Shown: one piece after another, positions 7,018-15,377 of the stretch
Numbering within the stretch: position 1 is the first letter of the stretch
How the letters are laid out: each line of letters begins with the position of its first letter
From: an uncultured bacterium
GTDB lineage: Bacteria; Cyanobacteriota; Vampirovibrionia; Gastranaerophilales; Gastranaerophilaceae
Direction: 5' to 3'
Assembly: GCA_900314375.1 (NCBI GenBank)
Contig: OMVC01000063.1
Span: 1-18,118, forward strand
Length of the DNA stretch: 18,118 bases
Notes under the pieces: model-generated
Databases searched by the model: none
The model's input: the letters and a program-made list of their open reading frames with translations, nothing else
Told to the model about the DNA's origin: nothing
Position numbers and translations under genes: made by a program

Positions 7018-7801
7018 TGCTCCGATTGGCTTTTTTGATTCCGGCGTCGGAGGATTGACTGTTTTAAATAAAGTGAAAAAGATTATGCCGAATGAAAGTT
7101 TTATTTTCTACGGTGATACTTTGCATGTTCCATATGGAGATAAAACAAAAGAGCAGCTTCTTGAGTATTCAAAAAATATATTAAAATTTTTTGAGCAAAA
7201 AGGCTGCAAAGCGGTTGTAATGGCTTGTAACACTACATCTTCCGTTATATACGATGATATTAAAATTTATTATGATTTTAAATTATATCCTGTCGTGCAA
7301 TCTGTCGGGAAAATTCTTTCTCAACTGCCGATAAAACGTCTGGGGGTGTTTGCGACAAAAGCGACTATCAATTCGGGCGCATATGAAAAAGAAGTGAATA
7401 AGTATAATAAGGACATAAAAGTTTTCGGGCAATATTGTCCGAGTTGGGTACGTATTGTTGAAAATGATTTGACAAAAGATTTAGGAAGCATTGCGATTAT
7501 AGAAAAAGATTTGCAAAAAATGCTGACTAATAACCCTGAAAAAATCGTATTAGGCTGTACGCATTATCCTTATTTATTAAATATTTTATCTGTTTTTGCG
7601 CCAAAAGATATGTTTATTGATCCTGCTGTTCCTTTTGCGCAGTATATAAAAGACGATTTAACACAAAATAACTTGATAAATAATTCTTCCTGTCATTTTG
7701 AAGAATTTTATGTCAGTTCTGCGCCGGAAAAATTCAAACAGGCAGCAAAAATGTTTTATAATTTAAAACAAAACCCTAAACTGCTGACATTCTATACATA
7801 A
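6998..7801 (+). CDS. murI: Glutamate racemase
   Basis: Cytoplasmic cofactor-independent racemase that makes D-glutamate for peptidoglycan stem peptides. From the ATG at 6998 (267 aa, usual family length), FFDSGVGG at 12-19 carries the conserved Asp. ACNTTSS holds catalytic C77 and GCTHYP holds the second catalytic C187 with H189. I chose ATG 6998 because AGAGGG lies 5 nt upstream; a TTG one codon earlier is less likely. The first 20 nt overlap the amidase gene in another frame, a sign of coupled translation with an enzyme that degrades the same wall. Confidence 0.96.
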   Translation: MNILKSDAPIGFFDSGVGGLTVLNKVKKIMPNESFIFYGDTLHVPYGDKTKEQLLEYSKNILKFFEQKGCKAVVMACNTTSSVIYDDIKIYYDFKLYPVVQSVGKILSQLPIKRLGVFATKATINSGAYEKEVNKYNKDIKVFGQYCPSWVRIVENDLTKDLGSIAIIEKDLQKMLTNNPEKIVLGCTHYPYLLNILSVFAPKDMFIDPAVPFAQYIKDDLTQNNLINNSSCHFEEFYVSSAPEKFKQAAKMFYNLKQNPKLLTFYT

Positions 7802-7852
7802 ATTGCGTTATAGTATAAAATATGATATTTTAGTTCTATCAGGTGGGAGAAA

Positions 7853-10654
7853 ATGGCGGAAGTAAAACAAAGAACTGCAGCGAAAAAGTTTGTTGAAGAT
7901 TGGACGGGGAAAGGCTATGAAAAAGGAGAGAGCCAAAAGTTTTGGCTACAACTTTTGGGAGAGGTATTAGGTGTAGAACATCCTGCTCAATTTATATCTT
8001 TTGAAGACCAAGTCCACCTTGACCACACAAGTTTTATTGACGGCTATATTCCTGCTACAAAGGTTTTGATTGAGCAAAAGAGTGTTGATAAAGATTTAAA
8101 TAAGGCTATAAAGCAGTCTGACGGCAGTTTGCTTAATCCGTTCCAACAGGCAAAAAGATATATTACTGAACTTCCGCTATCACAACATCCGCGTTGGGTT
8201 GTTACTTGCAACTTCCAAAAATTCTGCGTTTACGACATGGAACGGCCAAACGGAGAACCGCAGGAAATTTGGCTCAAAGACTTGGAAAAAGAATACTATA
8301 GACTTTCATTTTTGGTTGATACAGGCAATGAACACTTAAGAAAAGAAATGGAAGTTTCAATAAAAGCTGGAGAAATTGTCGGACTTTTATATGATGCACT
8401 TTTGAAACAGTACAAAGACAGCAATAATGAAGAATCGCTAAAATCCTTGAATATTTTGTGCGTAAGATTGGTATTTTGCTTATACGCAGAAGATGCCGGA
8501 ATCTTTGGCAAGCACGATATGTTTTTGGATTATTTGCGTCAATATGATGCCTCAAAAATGCGTAAGGCACTGATTGAACTTTTTGAAGTCCTAAATACAA
8601 AGCCTGAAGATAGAGACCCATATTTGGAAGATGATTTAAAGGCGTTTCCCTATGTAAATGGTGGCTTGTTTGCACAAGAACATATTGAAATACCACAATT
8701 TACGGATGAAATTAGAACCTTACTTTTAGAAAAAGCGAGCGCAAATTTTGACTGGTCAGAAATCAGCCCGACTATTTTCGGTGCGGTTTTTGAAAGCACT
8801 TTAAACCCTGAAACAAGACGTTCAGGCGGTATGCACTATACTTCAATTGAAAATATCCATAAGGTTATTGATCCTTTATTTTTGGATGATTTGAATAAAG
8901 AATTTGAAGAGGTTAAGGCTCTACCGCAAAATAAAACAAGGGATAAAAAACTTGAAGAATTTCAAGACAAAATTGCTAATCTGAACTTTTTAGATCCTGC
9001 TTGCGGAAGCGGAAACTTTTTAACTGAAACATATATCAGTTTAAGAAAATTAGAAAATGAAATTCTTGAACACTTGTTTAGTAAAAATGGAATTTTACAG
9101 AATAAATTAGGTTTTGAGGGCGAGCTTAATCCTATAAAAGTTTCAATCAAGCAATTCTACGGAATAGAGATTAACGATTTTGCCGTAACTGTTGCAAAAA
9201 CTGCTCTATGGATAGCAGAATCCCAGATGATGAAGAAAACAGAAGATATTGTCCACATGGATTTGGACTTTCTTCCGCTAAAAACCTATGCCAATATAGT
9301 TGAAGGCAACGCTCTTCGCTTAAATTGGGAAGATGTAATTCCAAGGGGTAAATGTAATTATATCATGGGAAATCCCCCGTTTGTTGGTGCAAGACTAATG
9401 TCGCAAGCTCAAAAAGACGATATGATACTCGTGTTCGGTGATAAATGGAAAAATGTAGGCAATCTTGACTACGTTTCATGTTGGTACAAGAAAGCAACTG
9501 ACTATATGCATGGTACAAATATTTGTACTGCACTTGTTTCAACAAACTCCATTACACAAGGAGAACAAGTTCCTGTACTATGGAAGCCATTATTTGAACA
9601 GGGTATTCATATAGACTTTGCACACAGGACATTCCGCTGGGATAGTGAATCAAACTCAAAAGCACATGTTCACTGTGTTATAGTTGGCTTTAGTTATATC
9701 AATAAACTTAAGAGACTGTATTCAAGTGAAAGAATGCAGTATGTCAATAATGTTAATGCGTACTTAATTGACGCTCCTGACGTATTCATATCAAGCAGAA
9801 AAACACCTATACAAAATGTTCCAAGAATGGACTTTGGAAGTATGCCTAATGACGGAGGAGCATTATGTGATTATTCTGACGAAGACAAAAACGCTATAGT
9901 AAAAGGATATCCTGCGTCAGAGAAGTTCTTTAAGAAATTCTTAGGAGCTACAGAGTTTTTGCATAATAAGACCCGTTGGTGCTTATGGTTGAAGAATATT
10001 TCTCCTGCTGACATAAAACACGTACCTCCAGTACTTTCAGCAGTACAAAAAGTAAAGGACATGAGAGAGTCAAGCAACAGAGAAGCTACACGCAAATTAG
10101 CTGATACTCCGTATTTATTCGGAGAAATAAGGCAACCTGAAACTAACTACTTAATTATCCCAAGACATTCTTCAGAAAATAGGAAGTATATTCCTGTAGG
10201 ATATGTAAGTCAGGAAGTAATATGCGGAGACGCTAACATGTTAATACCTGACGCAAGTTTATTTACATTCGGAATTATGTGTTCTAATGTCCACAATGCA
10301 TGGATGCGTACAGTATGTGGACGTATAAAAAGTGATTATAGGTACTCAAACTCAATAGTATATAACAACTTTCCATGGTGTAATCCTTCCAGTGAACAAA
10401 AAGCTAAAATCGAAAAAACTGCTCAAGGAATATTAGATGCAAGAGCATTATATCCCGAATGCTCATTAGCTGATTTGTATGACGATTTAACAATGCCGCC
10501 GGAACTTAGAAAAGCACATCAACTTAATGATGCTGCAGTAATGGAAGCATACGGATTTAGAATAAAAGACGAACAAACCGGTAAACTCCGCTGGCTTACA
10601 GAATCTGAAACCGTCGCCCACTTAATGCAAATGTATCAGGAGCTGACAAAATAA
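7853..10654 (+). CDS. MmeI-like Type IIL restriction-modification enzyme
   Basis: 933-aa single-chain enzyme combining endonuclease, N6-adenine methyltransferase and target recognition, the MmeI plan (MmeI itself is about 920 aa). The N-terminal nuclease has D63-x10-E74-Q-K76, matching the PD-(D/E)xK site (D-x9-ExK in MmeI). A helical linker covers about 150-350. The methyltransferase has motif I DPACGSGNF at 381-389 and motif IV NPPF at 507-510. The part from about 640 to 830 (RMDFGSMPNDGG, TRWCLWL, YLIIPRHSSENRKY) matches the target-recognition region, and a helical C-terminus follows. Both catalytic sites look intact, so it should cut unmodified DNA away from its site and protect the host by methylating one strand. 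It has GGTGGGAG just before the ATG and no companion genes. The recognition sequence cannot be read by eye. Confidence 0.93.
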   Translation: MAEVKQRTAAKKFVEDWTGKGYEKGESQKFWLQLLGEVLGVEHPAQFISFEDQVHLDHTSFIDGYIPATKVLIEQKSVDKDLNKAIKQSDGSLLNPFQQAKRYITELPLSQHPRWVVTCNFQKFCVYDMERPNGEPQEIWLKDLEKEYYRLSFLVDTGNEHLRKEMEVSIKAGEIVGLLYDALLKQYKDSNNEESLKSLNILCVRLVFCLYAEDAGIFGKHDMFLDYLRQYDASKMRKALIELFEVLNTKPEDRDPYLEDDLKAFPYVNGGLFAQEHIEIPQFTDEIRTLLLEKASANFDWSEISPTIFGAVFESTLNPETRRSGGMHYTSIENIHKVIDPLFLDDLNKEFEEVKALPQNKTRDKKLEEFQDKIANLNFLDPACGSGNFLTETYISLRKLENEILEHLFSKNGILQNKLGFEGELNPIKVSIKQFYGIEINDFAVTVAKTALWIAESQMMKKTEDIVHMDLDFLPLKTYANIVEGNALRLNWEDVIPRGKCNYIMGNPPFVGARLMSQAQKDDMILVFGDKWKNVGNLDYVSCWYKKATDYMHGTNICTALVSTNSITQGEQVPVLWKPLFEQGIHIDFAHRTFRWDSESNSKAHVHCVIVGFSYINKLKRLYSSERMQYVNNVNAYLIDAPDVFISSRKTPIQNVPRMDFGSMPNDGGALCDYSDEDKNAIVKGYPASEKFFKKFLGATEFLHNKTRWCLWLKNISPADIKHVPPVLSAVQKVKDMRESSNREATRKLADTPYLFGEIRQPETNYLIIPRHSSENRKYIPVGYVSQEVICGDANMLIPDASLFTFGIMCSNVHNAWMRTVCGRIKSDYRYSNSIVYNNFPWCNPSSEQKAKIEKTAQGILDARALYPECSLADLYDDLTMPPELRKAHQLNDAAVMEAYGFRIKDEQTGKLRWLTESETVAHLMQMYQELTK

Positions 10655-10677
10655 AGAAACTCTCACATTAATGTGAG
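10652..10677 (-). terminator. Probable terminator of the HEAT-queC-DUF366-SPOR operon
   Basis: CTCACAT-TA-ATGTGAG (10662-10677) is a perfect dyad between the convergent genes. On the minus strand it is followed by AGTTTCTTTATTTT, a weak T-rich tract, so it fits a terminator for the minus-strand operon better than for the plus-strand restriction gene. It could instead be a protein-binding palindrome. Confidence 0.5.
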
Positions 10678-10701
10678 TATTACGTCGCTATGCCCGTGAC
10701 A

Positions 10702-11451
10702 TTATTCAACAATAACTCTTGCGGGGAAGTTGCTTTTTAAAAGGTTATTAGCTGCTTGTTGAGCTTTTTCTTTTGAGCCGTATGAACCAACCTGTAACGT
10801 ATAATATCCGTTCATACTTTTAACCGTTGGCACGACCCCCAGCCCTGCATCCTGTATTATCGTTTTTGCAACTTCAGCTTGTTTTTCGGTTGCATAGTAG
10901 CCTACAACAACTTTGGCATTCACAATTTGTTGAACAGGTTTTTGCTCTTGCGTTGCGGTATGTTGTACTTGAGCTGAAGAATTTTGTACGGCCTCACTAT
11001 GTTCTGTTTTCTTTTCTTGATGTTCTTGAGTCTTTTTTGTTTCCAATTCAGCTTTTTGCTGTTGCTCTTTTATATTCTGCATTTCAGCTTCCATCTCGCC
11101 GACAGTCTTTCGAACCTGCTTTGGTAGAATGACTTTTTCATCCAATTCAGGTGAAAACATTTCATCATTACCCGCATTTGAAGAATCTTCTTGTTGTATA
11201 CTTTTTAAACGTTCATCAATAACACTTGAGTTTTCATCATCCTCATAAGTAAATTCTTCTTCCGGACCAGAAATACCAACATCTACATTCGGTGATAATA
11301 TTTTCGCAAATCCCAACAGGATAAGAACACCGACTATAAACACCGAAATAAAAACCACAATATCACGATTAGGCTTTTTATTTACTTTTTGCTTGTAATC
11401 GCTATATGTGAAATGTGATTCATTATTATATTTATCCGTATTTTTAGGCAT
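10702..11451 (-). CDS. Membrane-anchored SPOR-domain protein
   Basis: 249-aa inner-membrane protein. The N-terminal about 28 residues are polar and cytoplasmic, one membrane span lies at about 30-49 (DIVVFISVFIVGVLILLGFA), an acidic then Gln/Glu/Lys-rich, probably coiled, periplasmic linker covers 60-170, and a C-terminal SPOR domain covers about 177-249 (VVVGYYATEKQAE ... YTLQVGSYGSKEKAQQAANNL). SPOR domains bind glycan strands stripped of peptides by amidases, which places the protein at division septa, as in FtsN and DedD. It overlaps the DUF366 gene by one base (TAATG) and is the last gene of the operon. Its link to the amidase gene at 5128 is functional inference. Confidence 0.9.
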   Translation of the reverse strand: MPKNTDKYNNESHFTYSDYKQKVNKKPNRDIVVFISVFIVGVLILLGFAKILSPNVDVGISGPEEEFTYEDDENSSVIDERLKSIQQEDSSNAGNDEMFSPELDEKVILPKQVRKTVGEMEAEMQNIKEQQQKAELETKKTQEHQEKKTEHSEAVQNSSAQVQHTATQEQKPVQQIVNAKVVVGYYATEKQAEVAKTIIQDAGLGVVPTVKSMNGYYTLQVGSYGSKEKAQQAANNLLKSNFPARVIVE

Positions 11452-12005
11452 TACACACCTCTCACTTTTGTACTTGCCAATATTATATCCTCAAGTTCTT
11501 CATTATAATTCGTCATTACATTTATTGCAAATTCCTTTATATTTGTCATATTTAAATCACTTTTTAATCCTGATACTTTAATAGGTGCGCCGTCACTGAT
11601 GATATTCACGCCCGTATGTATCAAAACGGAATTTACAGATTTTGTAGCGATTGAAACAGATAACTTTTTATCATTTACAAATAAATCATCACCACTACGT
11701 CTTGCGATAAAACCAAGACGTTCCAATTCTTCTTTTATACAGGTAATAAGCAACCTTTGTCTTAATACCCCTTCAACAAGTCCTATATTGAATTGTTCTG
11801 ATATAAAGCTCAACATATATTTGCTATAAATCGGCTCATTATTTATAACGTCTTCAATATCAACCATTTCAGATAATTTCACTTCACATTCGCCGCAAAA
11901 AGCCACAATAGCATCCCCTTGAATTTTGAAATTCTTATAAATCCAATGCGGTGCAAGCTGTGAACCGATATATTTAATTTCATTATCTATATATAGTGTC
12001 TTCAT
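11451..12005 (-). CDS. DUF366 family protein
   Basis: 184-aa cytoplasmic protein of the DUF366 family, recognised by the conserved blocks GSQLAPHWIYKNF, GDAIVAFCGECEV, MVDIEDV, PIYSKYMLSFI, RQRLLI, RRSGDDLFV, KLSVSIAT and SVLIHTGVNI. Its biochemical role is not established as far as I know. It starts one nt after the queC stop and overlaps the SPOR gene by one base, so it is made with them. The tight link to queC makes a role connected with deazaguanine or tRNA modification chemistry possible, but nothing in the protein itself shows it. Confidence 0.85.
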   Translation of the reverse strand: MKTLYIDNEIKYIGSQLAPHWIYKNFKIQGDAIVAFCGECEVKLSEMVDIEDVINNEPIYSKYMLSFISEQFNIGLVEGVLRQRLLITCIKEELERLGFIARRSGDDLFVNDKKLSVSIATKSVNSVLIHTGVNIISDGAPIKVSGLKSDLNMTNIKEFAINVMTNYNEELEDIILASTKVRGV

Positions 12006-12006
12006 A

Positions 12007-12672
12007 TTATTTGAATAACTCTGCTATGTATTTTTGAGCGTTATTATATTCAAGGGCATGCTTTAATCTCAAACAAGATTCACATATCCCGCAATGTCCT
12101 TCTGCGCCTTGATAACAACTCATTGTCAATTCAAGCGGAACTTTATATGCTAAAGCCACTTTGACTATATCATTTTTGTCATAATTTATCAAGGGGGCAA
12201 CAACTTTCGGATGCTTTAGAGTTGATTTTTCAAATTCCTTATTTATGGAATCAATAAATTCCTGACTATTATCAGGAAAAGTTTGCGCTTCTTCCCTATT
12301 TGCCCCGATTAAAATATAATCATAATTTTGCGCATCTGCATAACAACCTGCAATATTTAAAAATAATCCGTTGCGATTAGGTATCCAAACCTTTTTAGCC
12401 GATTCAACATTGTTCTTTAACTCATCACCTGTCGGAACATCGGTTGAAGATACCAATGAAGTTGTTGTTATTTGTTTTAACCAGTCCAATTTTATAATTT
12501 TATGGTTTATATTATAAAATTTGCATATTTTTTCGGATGCTTGAATTTCTTTTTCAAGTGATTTTTGACCATAATCGAAAGTTAAAGCAAGCTCTATTTT
12601 CAATTCATCACGCTTAATCCCTAAACTGACTAAAGAATCCAAACCGCCTGATAATAAAACTATAGATTTCAT
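12007..12672 (-). CDS. queC: 7-cyano-7-deazaguanine (preQ0) synthase
   Basis: 221-aa enzyme that converts 7-carboxy-7-deazaguanine plus ammonia and ATP to preQ0, a precursor of queuosine in tRNA. The PP-loop SGGLDS lies at 8-13. FDYGQK, IPNRNGLFLNIA and GANREEAQTFPDN match the family's substrate-binding blocks. The zinc site is formed by C186, C194, C197 and C200 (SCYQGAEGHCGICESC). Its ATG overlaps the HEAT gene stop by four bases (ATGA). No other queuosine genes and no preQ1 riboswitch are seen in this window. Confidence 0.96.
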   Translation of the reverse strand: MKSIVLLSGGLDSLVSLGIKRDELKIELALTFDYGQKSLEKEIQASEKICKFYNINHKIIKLDWLKQITTTSLVSSTDVPTGDELKNNVESAKKVWIPNRNGLFLNIAGCYADAQNYDYILIGANREEAQTFPDNSQEFIDSINKEFEKSTLKHPKVVAPLINYDKNDIVKVALAYKVPLELTMSCYQGAEGHCGICESCLRLKHALEYNNAQKYIAELFK

Positions 12673-13625
12673 TCTTCATCACCCTCGTATTCTTCCAGAA
12701 TTTTTACTGCTTCAACTTTTAGAGCATCAGAATAATCGGGAGAATTAATGACTTCATCCAATATACTTCTGTCAGAAATATTATATAAAGCTATCAAAGC
12801 ATTTTTCTTTACCTCCTCATCAGTATCTTCTAACAAGCATTTTTTAATAGTTTCATAAGATTTTGGATGTTGAGAATTCATTAATGCCTCAATTGCGTCA
12901 ATTCTTATCTGTGAAGATTCGTCATTTAACGAGTTTTTTACGGCATTAAAAACCCGTTCGTCTTCACTAAACCCCATTTTACCTAAAGCTTCTATTACTC
13001 TTTCTTTCAAAAACGTAAACTTACCCATTAGACCATTTTTAGACTCTAAAATTCCTACAAGCGGAGAGATTGCACGAATATCTCCAAGTAAACCTAAAGC
13101 TGTTGCTGCAGATTCTCTTAAATAAACGGATTTTTCGTCCTCATCTTTTACTACCTCAATTAAAGGAGCAACCGCATATTTATTACCGACATGCCCCAAA
13201 GCTTCGGCACAGGCCAAACGTACACGATAATGTTCATTCTTATTATTGAGGCAAAATAACAAACAAGAAATGTAGTCCGTATCTTTTTGATTGCCAATTG
13301 CTCTTGCGCACATTGCGCGGACATTTACATAATTATCTTTATTTTCGTCAACAAAACTGACATCTCTTAATAATAATATATTAGCAAATATGCTTAAACT
13401 GCTCTTATCTCGATAATAATCAAGGCTTCTGATTATATACATAATAATATCAGGTTTTGTTGCCTTCAGTAATAAATAGTTATAAATCTCTATAATTTCA
13501 AATCTTTTATAATGAATTTTTAGAGCCTCAATTCTGTCAATACAAACATCAATTGAAGTTGCATCATATAAACCGCATTCACCTGCTATTTTTTCAAAAT
13601 TAAGATTTGTATCTTTTTTATCCAT
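12669..13625 (-). CDS. HEAT-repeat protein
   Basis: 318-aa alpha-solenoid scaffold. I start it at the ATG at 13623-13625 (MDKKDTNLNF) because GAGG lies 5 nt before it; an adjacent ATG one codon earlier is also possible. From about residue 80 onward there are some six HEAT or PBS-lyase-type repeats, recognisable from A-x-G-x-x-G-D/N and A-x-x-P-L patterns (RLACAEALGHVGNKYAVAPL; RESAATALGLLGDIRAISPL; ERVIEALGKMG; RIDAIEALMN). The N-terminal part is helical and less regular. Such proteins bind other proteins; no catalytic site is visible. First gene of a four-gene operon whose members overlap or nearly touch. Confidence 0.88.
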   Translation of the reverse strand: MDKKDTNLNFEKIAGECGLYDATSIDVCIDRIEALKIHYKRFEIIEIYNYLLLKATKPDIIMYIIRSLDYYRDKSSLSIFANILLLRDVSFVDENKDNYVNVRAMCARAIGNQKDTDYISCLLFCLNNKNEHYRVRLACAEALGHVGNKYAVAPLIEVVKDEDEKSVYLRESAATALGLLGDIRAISPLVGILESKNGLMGKFTFLKERVIEALGKMGFSEDERVFNAVKNSLNDESSQIRIDAIEALMNSQHPKSYETIKKCLLEDTDEEVKKNALIALYNISDRSILDEVINSPDYSDALKVEAVKILEEYEGDEE

Positions 13626-13788
13626 CATTTCCTCGTTAAATACAAAATATAATATTTCAATCAAATATTCAAGTATATTAAGCTTTTACATTTAGAAAAT
13701 AAAAAAATGTAACAAATTTTTAAGTAAATAACAACATTTATTTTTATTTGTTTTATCATGAATGTATCAATTACTAATAAGGTGTGAA

Positions 13789-14535
13789 ATGAAAGTAGAT
13801 ATAATTACAAACTACGACTCGCTATACAAACAGCATAGCTCTGACTCGATATTTCGCGAGAAGAAGCATGCGAATAACAGTATGTGCGAGAGTGTGGATA
13901 AAAATGTGAATAGAGGATATTATAGCGGCAGTTCTGTGAGTTTCGGAGCTGCCGCAAATATTTCCAAAAAAATGCAAGCGCTAAATAAACTTTGGGACTT
14001 ATCCCTTGACTCGACGGTTATTACTCAGAATCTTGTAGCATTAGTACTTACTGCGGTATTAAGACCGGCAGCAATTATCTCTCTACCCGGAAAGAAAAAT
14101 AAAGACGATAAAATATACGCTTCAGGTCATTCAATATCATCCGGTTTAATAGGATTTGGCTTTGCCAGCGTAATTATGTATCCGTTTGATCAAGCTTCAA
14201 AAAGAATAAAAGCAAGACCTGATAAATACTTGTCAGAAAAATCAAAAAAAATTTATAACGTAAATGATGTAAAAGATATAATTCAGTCAAAAAGCTTTAA
14301 AAATATTATAAAAATATTTGATATGTCTCCTGATGTACTATGTTTTGGTGTAATTAAAGCAATGTTAACAGTAGCATTAATTCCGCCTATTCTGAAGTAT
14401 GTCTTTGGGGTAGAAAAGAATAAAGGTCAAAAACCTGAAGCACCAAAAGCTGAAACAACCAAACCTATTGAAACTATATCTTCAACAATTCTGCAAAAAC
14501 CAAATATCGCAAAATTTTTGGGAGGTGAAAAATAA
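13789..14535 (+). CDS. Hypothetical membrane-associated protein with SFGA motif, 248 aa
   Basis: Unrecognised protein. The start is at ATG 13789 (MKVDIITNYD) because AAGG lies about 6 nt upstream; an in-frame ATG nine codons earlier lacks a site. A polar N-terminus leads to VSFGAAANISKK at 50-61. Hydrophobic helices at about 79-99 (ITQNLVALVLTAVLRPAAII) and 114-131 (ISSGLIGFGFASVIMYPF) are joined by a charged loop (KKNKDDK). A third hydrophobic part lies at about 192-205, and the tail is rich in K, P, E, A and T (KPEAPKAETTKP). It is coupled to the next gene (TAATG). Similar N-terminal motif and tail occur in the next protein. Function unknown; a membrane role is inferred. Confidence 0.85.
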   Translation: MKVDIITNYDSLYKQHSSDSIFREKKHANNSMCESVDKNVNRGYYSGSSVSFGAAANISKKMQALNKLWDLSLDSTVITQNLVALVLTAVLRPAAIISLPGKKNKDDKIYASGHSISSGLIGFGFASVIMYPFDQASKRIKARPDKYLSEKSKKIYNVNDVKDIIQSKSFKNIIKIFDMSPDVLCFGVIKAMLTVALIPPILKYVFGVEKNKGQKPEAPKAETTKPIETISSTILQKPNIAKFLGGEK

Positions 14536-15377
14536 TGAATATCACGTTCCAAACATATAATTTAAACAATCAATCAAAGAGAAATATTTATACCGCTAAC
14601 AAAACTCAACCGAGTTTTAATGCTGCACTACCAAATAAATCAAAATATTTTTCACCATTTACAAAGATTAGAGATAATGTAATAGAAGGTATTGCAAAAC
14701 ATTATTATGCAAAATTTTTGGAATCAAGATTTGCCCAATGGTTAGCAAGTAAAGCAGAAAAATTAGATAGTGTCGTTGACCATATGCAATTTATCGGCTC
14801 AGCTGTTATTTCCGGAATGTATATGTCACAGACATTACGAAATAAAAATCTTGACGAGGAAAAGAGAAAAACACTTGCAATAAACCAAGGTTTAACATTT
14901 GTTCTTTCAACATTAGGTGCATATTATGCCGATAATAAAATCGGTAATTGGTGGGAAAAACTTACATTAAAATATGCCGATAGCCAGATATCTTCCGAAA
15001 AAGAAAGACTCGAAGCGAAAAATCACAACAAAGCAACAAGTTTTGTAAAAGGCTATAATATCGCAAATGAAGCAGCAAAACAAAAATTCTACGCTGATCA
15101 AAAAGCTGGACTTATCAAAAAGAATAAAAAATATTCTATGTTGTCTGTAGGTAAATATATAAATGAAAATTGCCCTGATAAGATTCTTGAAAACAGAATC
15201 TACGGAATGGGTATATTCAGAAAGCTTCTTGTATTCGGTACTATATACAGATTCATTTCTCCTGTAGCAGTAACACCGATAGCAAACTGGATTGGCAATA
15301 AATTTATTTACAAGGAAGATCAGGATAAATCTTCTGAAGCAAAACCAGAAGCTCCGGCACTCGCAGATAAGAAATAA
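14535..15377 (+). CDS. Hypothetical membrane-associated protein with SFNA motif, 280 aa
   Basis: Unrecognised protein whose ATG overlaps the previous stop by one base, with GGGAGG upstream. A Thr/Asn-rich N-terminus carries PSFNAALPNKSK (26-37), aligned in place with the SFGA motif of its neighbour. Two moderately hydrophobic helices (about 87-100 and 119-135) are joined by a charged loop (NKNLDEEKRK), then a basic helical region, a further hydrophobic stretch (FRKLLVFGTIYRFISPVAV) and a K/E/P/A tail (SSEAKPEAPALADKK). The layout repeats that of the upstream gene, so the two may be distant paralogues or partners. The last 58 nt overlap the opposite-strand gene ending at 15320. Confidence 0.85.
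   Translation: MNITFQTYNLNNQSKRNIYTANKTQPSFNAALPNKSKYFSPFTKIRDNVIEGIAKHYYAKFLESRFAQWLASKAEKLDSVVDHMQFIGSAVISGMYMSQTLRNKNLDEEKRKTLAINQGLTFVLSTLGAYYADNKIGNWWEKLTLKYADSQISSEKERLEAKNHNKATSFVKGYNIANEAAKQKFYADQKAGLIKKNKKYSMLSVGKYINENCPDKILENRIYGMGIFRKLLVFGTIYRFISPVAVTPIANWIGNKFIYKEDQDKSSEAKPEAPALADKK

Noticed and set aside
8274..8696. 140-codon minus-strand frame inside the restriction gene
   Set aside because: Shadow of a clearly real gene on the other strand; composition is His/Leu-rich with no recognisable motif.
13626..13788. preQ1 riboswitch controlling the queC operon
   Set aside because: The leader is AT-rich with no visible pseudoknot-type stem or conserved preQ1 aptamer sequence; queC is also the second gene, not the first.
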